Source: JBCCAG01 sp050331115
Lineage (GTDB): Bacteria; Cyanobacteriota; Cyanobacteriia; CAKZMO01
NCBI GenBank assembly: GCA_050331115.1
Contig: JBHJHD010000029.1
Span: 1-64,000, forward strand
DNA length: 64,000 nucleotides
Reading direction: 5' to 3'
Part shown: piece after piece, positions 32,765-41,315 of the stretch
Numbering within the stretch: position 1 is the first letter of the stretch
Layout of the letters: each line of letters starts with the position of its first letter
Translations under genes and position numbers: made by a program
The notes under the pieces: generated by a model
Databases searched by the model: none
Told to the model about the DNA's origin: nothing
What the model saw: only the letters and a program-made list of their open reading frames with translations

Positions 32765-34324
32765 ATGTCAATCAGTCAGGAGTTTCTCGATCTCTGTCGG
32801 GCTCAGCTCAAGCTACTTGCGCAGAGGCTGGACATATCCCTTGGAATTGTTTACCTCACAACGGAGGGAAGTTATGAGGATGGCTCGCCGACGCTGGCCC
32901 CTGTCGTGGCTTATCCAGAGACGGTGGCTCGCGGGGCACAGCGACGGTTGCCCAGCACCATAGCCCAGACTGGGAACTCCGTGGAAGCTAGCGACGATGC
33001 TCCCGGGGACGTCTCGCCCAACGACGCTATTGACCTAGACGCGATTAATCTACGGGAGTCTACGCTGCTGAGCGTGATCCGTCAGATTGACGCCAGCGCT
33101 GAAGGGGCGCTCTCCGATGCGCTGTCTGCGCTTCCGGCCCCCCTCGCGAGCCTCGAACCGGATATTGAAGCTGCGGCGCCAATAGGCCATGCTCAGGGCC
33201 ATGCTCACGCTCAAGCTGATGGCACGGAGACTGTCGGTATTGAGCAGACCAGTCGCGGTCAGGTTGTGGTGCCGCTGACGTACGGCGACATGGTGCTGGG
33301 GGCGCTGGTCATTACCCGCGTCAATCAGCTATGGACGGCCGCCGAACAGCATCAAATTGAGCAGGTTGCCCACAGCTTAGCCGCTGGATGCGTGATGGAG
33401 CGCCGCACGCGCTGGCTCAACCAAAAGCTTCACGAGCAGCATCTGGCCTATGAGGCGTTTCACCAGCAGCAGGACAGTATGCTCGATACGCTGCTGCACC
33501 AGCTTCGTAATCCGCTGACGGCGGTACAGACCTTTGGAAAGCTGCTGTTGCGACGCGTGCAGCCCGGGGAGTCAGGCCGAAGCGCGGCTGAGGGCGTTGT
33601 GCGCGAGAGCGATCGCATTCGGCTCCTGCTAGAGCAGTTTGATCAAGTAATGGCGCCCCTGCCGCCAACGCTACCGGCGGCACCAGCCGTCACGGGGGCT
33701 GACGCGGCAAGTGCCATTGCCGACGATACGGTAGAAACCAATGCTGCCGAAATTGAGGTCGCGCCCGTGTCCTCCTCCCAAGTCTTGACGGGCGGGCCAC
33801 TCGACATTCATGCGCTGAGCATCGATGCCGTGCTAGAGCCGCTGGTGTTGACCATTTCCGCCATTGCCCAGGAAAACCAGGTTGCGTTCTACTGGGATCA
33901 GCCTGACATCGGCCAGCCTCCTCCCCTTGCTTTGGCGGACCCCGGGGCGCTGCAGGAGGTGCTCAGTAATCTGCTGGACAACGCGGTGAAATATACCCCT
34001 GCGGGGGGCTACGTGGAGGTCCGCACAGGCATCACCAGCGATGAGGCGCAGACTGTTCTGATTGCCGACACCGGGCCGGGCATTCCCGCTGAAGATCAGC
34101 GTCACCTGTTCGAGCGTCGCTTTCGCGGCGTCCAGGCTGAAGGAGATATTCCGGGCACGGGGCTCGGGCTGGCGATCGCTCAAGAGCTCATGCAGAAGAT
34201 GGACGGACGCCTGGTGGTGTATAGCCCCGCGGGTGCCAGTCAGCTGCTCTCTCAAAATTACCCCTCCTACAGTGCCGGAACGGCGATCGTCCTACAGCTG
34301 CCGGCCGCCCCAAAGCATCTTTAA
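32765..34324 (+). CDS. GAF-domain histidine kinase, Hik2/CSK-like
   Basis: 519 residues. An N-terminal GAF-like domain (QLKLLAQRLDISLGIVYLTT; RGQVVVPLTYGDMVLGALVI) precedes a dimerisation domain with phosphoacceptor His245 in LLHQLRNPLTAVQTFGKLL, then the ATPase domain: N box LSNLLDNAVKYT (near 400), G1 ADTGPGIP, F box LFERRFRG, G2 GTGLGLAIA (near 463). The RNPLTAVQTFGKLL context resembles Hik2, the cyanobacterial ancestor of chloroplast sensor kinase; assignment by resemblance only. Two acidic low-complexity inserts (residues ~75-155 and ~300-345) are unusual. No regulator gene adjoins it. Confidence 0.85.
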   Translation: MSISQEFLDLCRAQLKLLAQRLDISLGIVYLTTEGSYEDGSPTLAPVVAYPETVARGAQRRLPSTIAQTGNSVEASDDAPGDVSPNDAIDLDAINLRESTLLSVIRQIDASAEGALSDALSALPAPLASLEPDIEAAAPIGHAQGHAHAQADGTETVGIEQTSRGQVVVPLTYGDMVLGALVITRVNQLWTAAEQHQIEQVAHSLAAGCVMERRTRWLNQKLHEQHLAYEAFHQQQDSMLDTLLHQLRNPLTAVQTFGKLLLRRVQPGESGRSAAEGVVRESDRIRLLLEQFDQVMAPLPPTLPAAPAVTGADAASAIADDTVETNAAEIEVAPVSSSQVLTGGPLDIHALSIDAVLEPLVLTISAIAQENQVAFYWDQPDIGQPPPLALADPGALQEVLSNLLDNAVKYTPAGGYVEVRTGITSDEAQTVLIADTGPGIPAEDQRHLFERRFRGVQAEGDIPGTGLGLAIAQELMQKMDGRLVVYSPAGASQLLSQNYPSYSAGTAIVLQLPAAPKHL

Positions 34325-34360
34325 GGGGCTCAATCTGACGAGCATAGGGCCTGACAGCCG

Positions 34361-34813
34361 TTAAGCTTTTGCCAGCGCCAGAATCTTTTTGGCCACGTCA
34401 TCTTCAACCGGAATGACGGACAGCCGGTTGCCCCGCCGGAGGATAAGCAAGTCATCTGCGGTAAAGTTTTGCCGCAGGGCATCGAGGGGGAGCAGCTTGG
34501 GGAAGGTCTGCTCAAACGCGACCTTTACCGTCTGCCAGCGCGGGTCCTCCGGCGTCGATTTGGGGTCGTAGTAGGGGCTGGCCGCGTCGAACTGGGTGGG
34601 GTCTATCACCTGGGTCGCGGTAACGCTCATCAGCCCTGCAATGCCGGGAGGCCGGGTGTTGGAATGGTAAAAGAAGACGCGATCGCCCACCGCCATCTCC
34701 CGTAAAAAGTTGCGGGCCTGATAGTTCCTGACGCCGTCCCATAAGGTTTCACCCTCGGCCTCTAGCTCCGCAATACCGTACACGCTCGGTTCGGACTTCA
34801 TCAGCCAGTGCAT
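34361..34813 (-). CDS. EVE domain protein
   Basis: 150 residues: MHWLMKSEPSVYGIAELEAE, WDGVRNYQARNFLREMAVGD, RVFFYHSNTRPPGIAGLMSV and a C-terminal VAFEQTFPKLLPL. This is a stand-alone EVE domain, a PUA-like fold that binds modified bases in DNA or RNA. ATG 34813 is chosen because GGAGA lies upstream at fair spacing and the residues fit the family; ATG 34801 is the alternative. It ends 36 bp from the convergent histidine kinase gene. Confidence 0.9.
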   Translation of the reverse strand: MHWLMKSEPSVYGIAELEAEGETLWDGVRNYQARNFLREMAVGDRVFFYHSNTRPPGIAGLMSVTATQVIDPTQFDAASPYYDPKSTPEDPRWQTVKVAFEQTFPKLLPLDALRQNFTADDLLILRRGNRLSVIPVEDDVAKKILALAKA

Positions 34814-34847
34814 CAAATCTCTTCTCCATTGGTCAGCTCTTATGGAA

Positions 34848-36314
34848 TTACTGGTCCTGCTGCGTTCTCTCTGAAGGCGGCAGCGGGGGCTCAAATCCGC
34901 GATCGATGTCTTCATAGGATGCGGTATTGCCCAAACTGTCCTCCGCTGGGGTCGGGTCTTTCGCACCATAGGATGGCTCGACCCGCCTCACCTGCACGTG
35001 GTGGAGTCGCGGTCCATCCATAGAGATTACGGTCATCTCCCACGGGCCAATTTGCAGGACCTCCCCCAAGGTCGGGATTTTCTGCAGATGGTGGATGAGA
35101 AAGCCCCCCAAAGTCTGGTAGTCGTCGGCGGTGGGCAGCTCCATATCTAAGAACTCATTGACTTCTTCTAGATCAAGCTGCGCTTGGACCAGATAGGTCT
35201 GCTCATCCAGCAGACGCATCGGGGAGTCCTCCTCGCTCTCAAGCTCAATCGCCCCGCCAATAATCTCGGCCGTCAAGTCTTGAATCGTGACTAAACCAGC
35301 CGTGCCGCCAAACTCGTCTACAACCATTACCATGGGCTGTCCCGATCGCTGCATCAGCTGAAGCAGCTCGTGCAGCAGCATAGACTCGGAGACAAACCGG
35401 GCCGGTTTGATCCAGGTGCCGATGTGGCGATCAAAGCTGAGGCCGCCCTGGACTAGGGGCTGAGCTAAATCTTTGAAGTGCAGGATGCCGCTGATATCGT
35501 CGAGGGACTCTCCCGCAATCGGATAGCGAGAGTAGCCGCTGGCGCTCACCTCGTTCAGGACGAAGTGCAGATCGGCATCTGCCGGCAGCGCTACGATGCT
35601 CGTACGGGGCACCATCACCTCGCCGACGGTCACGTCCCCAAACTCGATGGCGTTGCTGAGCAGCTCGCGCTCGTCGGCTTCAAGGCCGGTGGACTCGGTG
35701 GAGGTGCTGATAATCAGCTGCAGCTCTTCTGGGGTGAGGCGGCTAGACAGGCTTTCGAGCTGGTAGGGGATACCCAGAAGCCGCAGCAGCCAGCGGGTGG
35801 ACTGATTGAGCACCCAAAGAAAGGGGTTAAAGCACCGGGCGATCGCCACGCTGGGTGGGGCTAGGAGCCGGGCCAGTCGCTCTGCGTCGATTAGGGCGAC
35901 AGATTTGGGGCACAGCTCACCGAGCACAATTTGCAGGTAGGCCACCCCGATAAACGCCAGGGGAATGCTGATCGTGTGGGCGGCTGCGTCCGAAAGGGTC
36001 GGCGTAAAGCGCTGGAGCAGCCCATTGATGGGGCGAGCCAGCGTGTTTTCACTAATCCAGCCGAGGGCCAAACAGGAGAGCGTGATGCCAAGCTGAGTGG
36101 TAGAGAGAAGGCGCTCGATGCTGCGCTGAAGCGTCTGCACCATCTGGGCCTGTAGGTCCCCGGCCGCGGCCAGCTGGCTAATGCGCGATCGCCTCACGTA
36201 CACGATTGAGAACTCTGCCGCCACAAAAAAAGCGTTGATGGCAATCAGAATTGCGATCGCGAGCAGTCTGAAGACCGTGTCTGTTAACGACAGTAGAGGG
36301 GCGCTATCGACCAT
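34848..36314 (-). CDS. CNNM/CorC-type (hemolysin family) membrane protein
   Basis: 488 residues. An N-terminal DUF21/CNNM transmembrane domain (VFRLLAIAILIAINAFFVAA, EFSIVYVRRSRISQLAAAGD, LSTTQLGITLSCLALGWISE), a pair of CBS domains near residues 180-320 (VGEVMVPRTSIVALPADADL; MVMVVDEFGGTAGLVTIQDL), and a C-terminal CorC_HlyC domain (TYLVQAQLDLEEVNEFLDME). Members transport or regulate Mg2+/Na+ exchange; the name hemolysin is historical. I chose ATG 36314, preceded by TAGAGG; in-frame ATG 36356 and TTG 36416 lie upstream. The tail is acidic and disordered. Confidence 0.9.
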   Translation of the reverse strand: MVDSAPLLSLTDTVFRLLAIAILIAINAFFVAAEFSIVYVRRSRISQLAAAGDLQAQMVQTLQRSIERLLSTTQLGITLSCLALGWISENTLARPINGLLQRFTPTLSDAAAHTISIPLAFIGVAYLQIVLGELCPKSVALIDAERLARLLAPPSVAIARCFNPFLWVLNQSTRWLLRLLGIPYQLESLSSRLTPEELQLIISTSTESTGLEADERELLSNAIEFGDVTVGEVMVPRTSIVALPADADLHFVLNEVSASGYSRYPIAGESLDDISGILHFKDLAQPLVQGGLSFDRHIGTWIKPARFVSESMLLHELLQLMQRSGQPMVMVVDEFGGTAGLVTIQDLTAEIIGGAIELESEEDSPMRLLDEQTYLVQAQLDLEEVNEFLDMELPTADDYQTLGGFLIHHLQKIPTLGEVLQIGPWEMTVISMDGPRLHHVQVRRVEPSYGAKDPTPAEDSLGNTASYEDIDRGFEPPLPPSERTQQDQ

Positions 36315-36440
36315 TAGCAGGTTAGCCTCTAACAGCCCTGAACCTGAACGCAGCATGGGGGTTTTGCCGTAAAAAACAGATGACGTGGCCAGGCCATGCC
36401 CAGGGCAGACGCGCAATATTGATGGAGTGATCTTTGTGCA

Positions 36441-36704
36441 CTACTGGGAAGGCTGTGCTGAGGTACCGTTCGTCCGAGCGGCGATGTCTTCAAGAATAGC
36501 CTCTTCAGACACAAATACCATTTTGGTGCGCTGCGGGCGATCGCTGCTGTCGTCCTCGAGACGGGCGGGACGCATGTCGGGCTGAGTAATGCCCTGAAGA
36601 GCCGCGCGTCCTAGCCCATACCCCCAAAGTCCGCTGACGGCAGTTGCACCCGCCATCAGCGACAGAAAGAGAAAGGTGAGGGCAATCATTGGGTCAATTC
36701 TCAT
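36441..36704 (-). CDS. Small single-TM hypothetical protein
   Basis: 87 residues starting MRIDPMIALTFLFLSLMAGA; one membrane helix near residues 6-32, then a hydrophilic tail (PARLEDDSSDRPQRTKMVFV; EEAILEDIAARTNGT). Looks coding by composition and lies on the same strand upstream of the CNNM gene, with a gap of about 125 bp. Family not recognised; the start could also be the Met five codons later. Confidence 0.55.
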   Translation of the reverse strand: MRIDPMIALTFLFLSLMAGATAVSGLWGYGLGRAALQGITQPDMRPARLEDDSSDRPQRTKMVFVSEEAILEDIAARTNGTSAQPSQ

Positions 36705-36776
36705 GGTGGCTGGAGGCACATAGTGGCTGGGGTTAGACAATCCTTGAATTCAAGCTAAGATAGAACTCAACATTGC

Positions 36777-36849
36777 CCAGGGTTGGCCGAGCGGATGAGG
36801 CAGCGAACTCATAATTCGCCTTAGGCAGGTTCGATTCCTGCACCCTGGA
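36777..36849 (+). tRNA. tRNA with CAU anticodon (Met elongator or lysidine-type Ile)
   Basis: Cloverleaf: acceptor CCAGGGT/ACCCTGG (7 bp), discriminator A, D stem GCC/GGC, anticodon stem GCGAA/TTCGC around the loop CTCATAA with CAT at 36810-36812, T stem GCAGG/CCTGC around TTCGATT. The 3' CCA is not encoded. It lacks the initiator hallmarks (an unpaired position 1-72 and GGG/CCC anticodon stem). The D-arm and the loop CTCATAA resemble chloroplast tRNA-Ile(CAU), whose anticodon C is modified to lysidine, so Ile is a serious possibility. Confidence 0.9.
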
Positions 36850-36899
36850 TTTTTAATCTCGATGCTTTCAGCTTAGCGCCTACTGCAGTGGGTCTGGTA

Positions 36900-37361
36900 T
36901 TACCACAGGGCTGGAATTGGACCAGACTGCACAGGAGCACGGCGAACCGGTGCAGGAATAGGCTGGCTCAGCGGCTGGTTGACGAAGACCTCATCTTCTA
37001 CGATGGGCGACAGGAGGACTGAGGTTTGATAGGGGTTGGGCAGATCGGGGGTGAGGATGATTGGCCCGGAGTTGGCCTGCAGCCGAAGCACGTCTTCGTA
37101 GACGTCGTGGACATTCTCACCGGAGCTAACGATTTCGACGTCGGTAAAGCCGATCCCTAACAAAAAGCTTACCTGCCGGGCGATGCTGCGGTTGTTGAAG
37201 AAATCCTCATCGTTGCCGAAGAACGCATCCTCAAACTCCGCCTGAATAGAGCCCTCTAGCTCTTGTGCGGCGGCCGACTCACTCAGCGCGATAGGAGATG
37301 CCACTAGCGCCAAGAGACTAATCCATCTGGCAATTTGAGTCGGGGTGATTCGAGTAATCAT
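36900..37361 (-). CDS. Secreted hypothetical protein
   Basis: 153 residues. A signal peptide (IARWISLLALVASPIALSES, cleavage near AAA-QEL at about residue 33) is followed by an acidic region (AEFEDAFFGNDEDFFNN) and FLLGIGFTDVEIVSSGENVH, then a Pro-rich C-terminus (SQPIPAPVRRAPVQSGP). ATG 37361 has AAAGGA eleven bases upstream. Function unknown; the composition suggests a periplasmic or surface protein. Confidence 0.7.
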   Translation of the reverse strand: MITRITPTQIARWISLLALVASPIALSESAAAQELEGSIQAEFEDAFFGNDEDFFNNRSIARQVSFLLGIGFTDVEIVSSGENVHDVYEDVLRLQANSGPIILTPDLPNPYQTSVLLSPIVEDEVFVNQPLSQPIPAPVRRAPVQSGPIPALW

Positions 37362-37658
37362 ATGCTGTGGTTCCTTTACCTTTGTGTGAGCGGATGGTTG
37401 TGGGTGAGACGTAATTGAACAGTATGCTGATCCAAGTGATTTCAATGAATCTATCACTAACCTCAACGATTAACATAGAGGTCAGATGACCGTCGACTTG
37501 TTGCAGAGGTCTACTCAGGGGCTGGCGACCCAAAATCAAGCGGATCTAATTCACCAGGCCTGCCCTATATATCCTGTCCCTGTAACTTACCCCGCTTCTA
37601 TAACTTTGCGCTCAAATTTCGCTGAAATAATCGCCGTATATCGGCCACCCGCGACGCT

Positions 37659-38351
37659 ATGACTTCTGGAAACCGCTTCCCCCTCGATGCGCCTCAAACT
37701 GCACCTAGCTCCCAGGATGCGGGGGCTCAGTCTGTAGGATTACCCACGGGCCAGTCCACAGGCCAGTCTACAGACCAGTCCTCGGTGCGGCAGCGGCTGC
37801 TCTCCCTGTTTTGCGACGTCGCCTACAAGGAAGGCGATTTCGTGCTGTCGTCAGGTCAGCGCAGCGCTTACTATATCAATGGAAAGCAGGTTACCCTTCA
37901 CCCTCAGGGCGGTCTGCTGGTGGGCCAGGTGCTGCTGCCTATGATTTCAGACAAGATTGTTGCCGTCGCGGGGCTGACCTTGGGCGCTGACCCGATGGTC
38001 ACTGCCGTCAGCGTGGTCGCCGCAGTCCAGGGGCGATCGCTTGCGGCTCTGATTGTCCGTAAAGCGGCCAAAGGCCACGGCACGCAAGCCTACATCGAAG
38101 GTCCTGCTCTGACGGACGGTAGCCCTGTGGTGGTTTTGGAGGACGTTGTGACAACTGGACAATCTGCCCTCAAAGCGGTGGTCAGGCTGCAGCAGGCGGG
38201 CTATCGTGTTGAACAAATCATAGCGCTAGTGGATCGTCTCCAGGGCGGCGCGGAACTTTACCAGACGCAGGGCATTGCGTTTCAGTCCGTTTTCTCGATC
38301 GATCAGATCCAGGCCGAGTGGCGACAAACTCAAGATAGGGAGGGCCTTTAA
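37659..38351 (+). CDS. pyrE: Orotate phosphoribosyltransferase
   Basis: 230 residues. Converts orotate and PRPP to OMP in pyrimidine synthesis. The PRPP-binding motif VVVLEDVVTTGQSALKAV is complete, as are FVLSSGQRSAYYINGKQVTL and AALIVRKAAKGHGTQAYIEG. The N-terminal ~45 residues before the conserved start (VRQRLLSLFCDVAY) are Gln/Ser/Thr-rich and include a 12-bp tandem repeat giving GQSTGQSTDQS, so a shorter product cannot be excluded. It is followed after 5 bp by the L,D-transpeptidase gene. Confidence 0.94.
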   Translation: MTSGNRFPLDAPQTAPSSQDAGAQSVGLPTGQSTGQSTDQSSVRQRLLSLFCDVAYKEGDFVLSSGQRSAYYINGKQVTLHPQGGLLVGQVLLPMISDKIVAVAGLTLGADPMVTAVSVVAAVQGRSLAALIVRKAAKGHGTQAYIEGPALTDGSPVVVLEDVVTTGQSALKAVVRLQQAGYRVEQIIALVDRLQGGAELYQTQGIAFQSVFSIDQIQAEWRQTQDREGL

Positions 38352-38356
38352 GCAAG

Positions 38357-39124
38357 ATGTCTAAGCCAGTTCTAAGCTTTGCCAGACGCAACATGCGGTC
38401 TACGCCAGCGCCCCAGCGCCCCAGTCTAGCTTGGCATTGGCTGGTGACGGTCGGTCTGACTGCCGGAGCAGCGCTTTTGGGACCGCCCGCACTGGAACAG
38501 CCCGCACTGGGCCAATCGGCACTGGGCCAATCAGCACTGGGCCAATCAGCAGCGGACTTAGCGTCTGGTGGCCAGGAGCAGCAGACGACAGCGCCAGCGT
38601 CCCCCCGCCCCGACTCAGTCCGTTCGGCAGCGCCGGCCTCCGGCTTACCCTACAGCCCGCCCCTCAGCCCGCGCTATCCCAGCGACTCAGGCTTCTTGCT
38701 GCCGCCACGTCCCCTCTTTCCTGAAATCCGCTCTACCGAGCTGCGGCTGGTGCTGCGGCTCAGCGATCGCCGGGTCTACGTTTACCGGGGCGACGAGGTC
38801 GAGGTCAGCTACCCGGTGGCGGTGGGCAAGTCGGGTTGGGAAACGCCCATGGGTTCCTACGAGGTAAGCGCCATGATTGAAGATCCCAGCTGGGAGAACC
38901 CGTTTACCGGAGACGTGATCCCCGCTGGCCCTGACAATCCGCTTGGGGAGCACTGGATTGGCTTTTGGACCGATGGCAATAACTTTATAGGTTTTCACGG
39001 TACGCCTAACGAGGGGTCAGTGGGCCGGGCGGCGTCCCACGGCTGCGTGCGCATGTACAACAGCGATATCCGCGAGCTGTTTACCGTGGTCGCCATGGGG
39101 ACGCCCGTCATCGTCGAGCAATAG
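38357..39124 (+). CDS. L,D-transpeptidase (YkuD domain)
   Basis: 255 residues. The C-terminal ~130 residues form a YkuD catalytic domain: VLRLSDRRVYVYRGDEVEVS, VAVGKSGWETPMGSYEV, and the active site HGTPN ... ASHGCVRM with nucleophile Cys230. Such enzymes make 3-3 peptidoglycan cross-links or attach proteins. A hydrophobic segment near residues 24-42 (WHWLVTVGLTAGAALLG) should be an export signal or anchor. The following linker holds a 15-bp in-frame repeat (units of ALGQS). Five bases from pyrE, so likely cotranscribed despite unrelated roles. Confidence 0.9.
   Translation: MSKPVLSFARRNMRSTPAPQRPSLAWHWLVTVGLTAGAALLGPPALEQPALGQSALGQSALGQSAADLASGGQEQQTTAPASPRPDSVRSAAPASGLPYSPPLSPRYPSDSGFLLPPRPLFPEIRSTELRLVLRLSDRRVYVYRGDEVEVSYPVAVGKSGWETPMGSYEVSAMIEDPSWENPFTGDVIPAGPDNPLGEHWIGFWTDGNNFIGFHGTPNEGSVGRAASHGCVRMYNSDIRELFTVVAMGTPVIVEQ
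38486..38545 (+). repeat. 15-bp in-frame tandem repeat, four copies
   Basis: CCCGCACTGGAACAG, CCCGCACTGGGCCAA, TCGGCACTGGGCCAA, TCAGCACTGGGCCAA. Located in the linker of the L,D-transpeptidase gene. Confidence 0.95.
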
Positions 39125-39137
39125 TTCCTAAATCACC

Positions 39138-40526
39138 ATGACCCAGGCTATGCCGCATCGGTTTCCCGACTCCTTCCGCTGGGGTACCGCCACCTCCGCC
39201 TATCAAATTGAAGGGGCGATCGCCACAGACGGTCGCACCCCCAGCGTGTGGGATACCTTTAGCGCTCAATCGGGGCGAGTCCTCAACGGCGACACCGGAG
39301 CGGTGGCCTGCGACCACTACCATCGCTACCCAGATGATATTGAGCTGCTGGCTAAGCTGGGGGTGCGCCACTACCGCTTTAGCCTTTCCTGGAGCCGTAT
39401 CCTGCCCGAGGGGCGGGGCCGGATCAATGAAGCTGGAATAGAGTTCTACCAGCGGCTTGTAGACGCGCTTCTAGACCAGGGCATTACCCCCCACGCCACC
39501 CTGTTTCACTGGGACAGCCCCCAGGCCCTAGAGGACGAATATGGCTCCTGGCGCAGCCGCCAGATGGCCCAAGACTTTGCTGACTATGCCACCGCCGTGG
39601 TGAGCCGGCTGGGCGATCGCATCACCCACTGGATGACCCTCAACGAAATCTCTTGCTTTACCCACCTGGGCTACGCTACAGGGCAAGCGCCGCCCCACGC
39701 ACCAGGTACGGTGGTGGGGCGAGCTAAAGACGTCTGGCAGACTTCCCACCATGCCCTGCTGGCTCACGGCCTGGGCTGCCAGGCTATCCGCGCGGCCTCT
39801 CCCCAGCCCTGCTCTGTGGCGCTCGTCGATAATTTTGCCGTACCCGTACCGCTTACGGAGACCAGTGCGGACATTACGGCGGCGCAGCAGGCGTTTCCAA
39901 TGCTGTGGTCCAACGGCGGTATCATCGTCCCCGCTTTGACGGGACGATACAGCCCTGAGCTCCTAGAGCAGCTCGGCGATGAGGCTCCCGATATCCAGCC
40001 TGGAGACCTAGAGGCCATTCACCAGCCCCTCGACGCCCTAGGCGTCAACGTCTACTCTGGCGTCTATGTCCGCGCGATCGCCGACAGCTATCAGGTGCTG
40101 CCCTTCCCGGAAGGCTACCCCCGATTGAATATGCCCTGGCTGCAGCTGATGCCCGACGTGCTCTACTGGGCCGTTCGCCACGTGGGCGAGACCCTAGAGC
40201 GGCCCGATCTGCCGCTGCTGATCACCGAGAACGGCTGCGCCGCCCAGGATAGCGTGGTGGAAGAAGCTGCTGGTCCACCGGAGGTGCTCGACAGCGATCG
40301 CATTCTCTATCTGCGGGGGGCGCTGCGGTCGGCCCACCGCGCCATCGACGAGGGCTACCCGCTGCAGGGCTACTTTGCCTGGAGCCTGCTGGATAACTTT
40401 GAGTGGGCCTACGGCTACGATCGCCGCTTTGGTTTGGTCTATGTGGACTACGCCACTCAGCAGCGGCTGCCCAAGGCGAGCTACCACTGGTATCGCGAAT
40501 GCATTCGCCAGGGCCGAGTGGTTTAA
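39138..40526 (+). CDS. Glycoside hydrolase family 1 beta-glucosidase
   Basis: 462 residues, full family length. Opens FPDSFRWGTATSAYQIEGAI; the acid/base Glu170 is in MTLNEISCF and the nucleophile Glu364 in LLITENGCA. Other family segments: HYRFSLSWSRILPEGRGRIN and FAWSLLDNFEWAYGY. Hydrolyses beta-glucosides with retention of configuration; no signal peptide, so cytosolic. ATG 39138 is used, ATG 39150 is possible. Starts 13 bp after the L,D-transpeptidase gene and may share its transcript. Confidence 0.95.
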   Translation: MTQAMPHRFPDSFRWGTATSAYQIEGAIATDGRTPSVWDTFSAQSGRVLNGDTGAVACDHYHRYPDDIELLAKLGVRHYRFSLSWSRILPEGRGRINEAGIEFYQRLVDALLDQGITPHATLFHWDSPQALEDEYGSWRSRQMAQDFADYATAVVSRLGDRITHWMTLNEISCFTHLGYATGQAPPHAPGTVVGRAKDVWQTSHHALLAHGLGCQAIRAASPQPCSVALVDNFAVPVPLTETSADITAAQQAFPMLWSNGGIIVPALTGRYSPELLEQLGDEAPDIQPGDLEAIHQPLDALGVNVYSGVYVRAIADSYQVLPFPEGYPRLNMPWLQLMPDVLYWAVRHVGETLERPDLPLLITENGCAAQDSVVEEAAGPPEVLDSDRILYLRGALRSAHRAIDEGYPLQGYFAWSLLDNFEWAYGYDRRFGLVYVDYATQQRLPKASYHWYRECIRQGRVV

Positions 40527-40697
40527 GGCAAGATTATTGCCGAAACCCAAGATAAGGTCGCGGCCCAAGAGGGAACCTTTGGCGTCATGGTCGGGGTTGC
40601 GGTGATGATGGTGCTTGATATCGCGCTAGGCGGCTGAGCTTTGGGTGAAGCCCGCTGCCCAACCCAAGGCCAGCGCAGACGTGCTATGCTAAAGCTG

Positions 40698-40795
40698 ACT
40701 CGGACCCATGCGGTTGTAACGCCCAAATCTTGTCAGGACCGGAAGGTAGCAGCAACACGGGATGCTTATAACAGGCGTGGTCTCCGGGTCCCTTG
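40698..40795 (+). ncRNA. ffs: Signal recognition particle RNA, small bacterial type
   Basis: The conserved SRP apical hairpin is present: GTCAGG-ACC-GGAA-GGT-AGCAGC at 40732-40753, with its GGAA tetraloop, which binds Ffh. The ends pair as GGACCC (40702-40707) with GGGTCC (40786-40791), forming the long hairpin of 4.5S RNA. A T-run (GCGTTTTAG) follows. TATGCT at 40685-40690 could be the -10 element. The exact ends are approximate. Confidence 0.93.
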
Positions 40796-40857
40796 CGTTT
40801 TAGAGGCTTACCTATCGCGGCAGATAGAGCGCAATCGATACGGCCTTAGATCGACGT

Positions 40858-40899
40858 AGATTTATCGGCATAGATTTATCGGCATAAATTTATTGATGC
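40858..40899 (+). repeat. 14-bp tandem repeat, three copies
   Basis: AGATTTATCGGCAT at 40858-40871 and 40872-40885, then the diverged AAATTTATTGATGC at 40886-40899. Located directly upstream of the ribosome-binding site of the phasin-like gene. Confidence 0.9.
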
Positions 40900-40917
40900 G
40901 TTAGCGAAGGAGTCACT

Positions 40918-41283
40918 ATGCCCGGTCTTGGAGATTTGGTGCAGCGGGCGTTTTACCTGGGGGTTGGCATGGCCTCCTACGCCGGTGAGAAGGCCGGAAA
41001 GAGGCTGGCTGATCTGCGCGTTCAAGCCCAAAAGATTGCTGATGAAATGGTTGAGCGGGGCGAAATTACTGCGGAAGAAGCCCGCCGCCTCGTAGACGAG
41101 ATGGTGCAGCGGGCTCAGGTGTCAGAGGGCAAGCCGTCAGAGGGCATGACGGTAGATGTGGATGCCCAAGATGCCGAACCACGCCCCATTGAAATTACCG
41201 ATGACGATGACGACGTGGGCGACCTGCGCCAGCAGGTGGACAAACTTCAAGACGAGCTGCGGCGCTTGAAGCGGGAGTCATAA
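40918..41283 (+). CDS. Phasin-like / COG3937-type protein
   Basis: 121 residues. The helical N-terminal part (LGDLVQRAFYLGVGMASYAG, AQKIADEMVERGEITAEEAR, RLVDEMVQRAQ) matches the small protein family annotated as polyhydroxyalkanoate granule-associated or phasin-related. The tail has an Asp-rich stretch (ITDDDDDVGD) and a C-terminal coiled coil (LRQQVDKLQDELRRLKRES). AAGGAG lies seven bases before ATG. No PHA synthase gene is in the window, so PHA involvement is uncertain. Followed after 32 bp by the Cys-motif protein. Confidence 0.75.
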   Translation: MPGLGDLVQRAFYLGVGMASYAGEKAGKRLADLRVQAQKIADEMVERGEITAEEARRLVDEMVQRAQVSEGKPSEGMTVDVDAQDAEPRPIEITDDDDDVGDLRQQVDKLQDELRRLKRES

Positions 41284-41315
41284 GGTCATCACTACGCTAT
41301 ATTTTTAACTTCACT

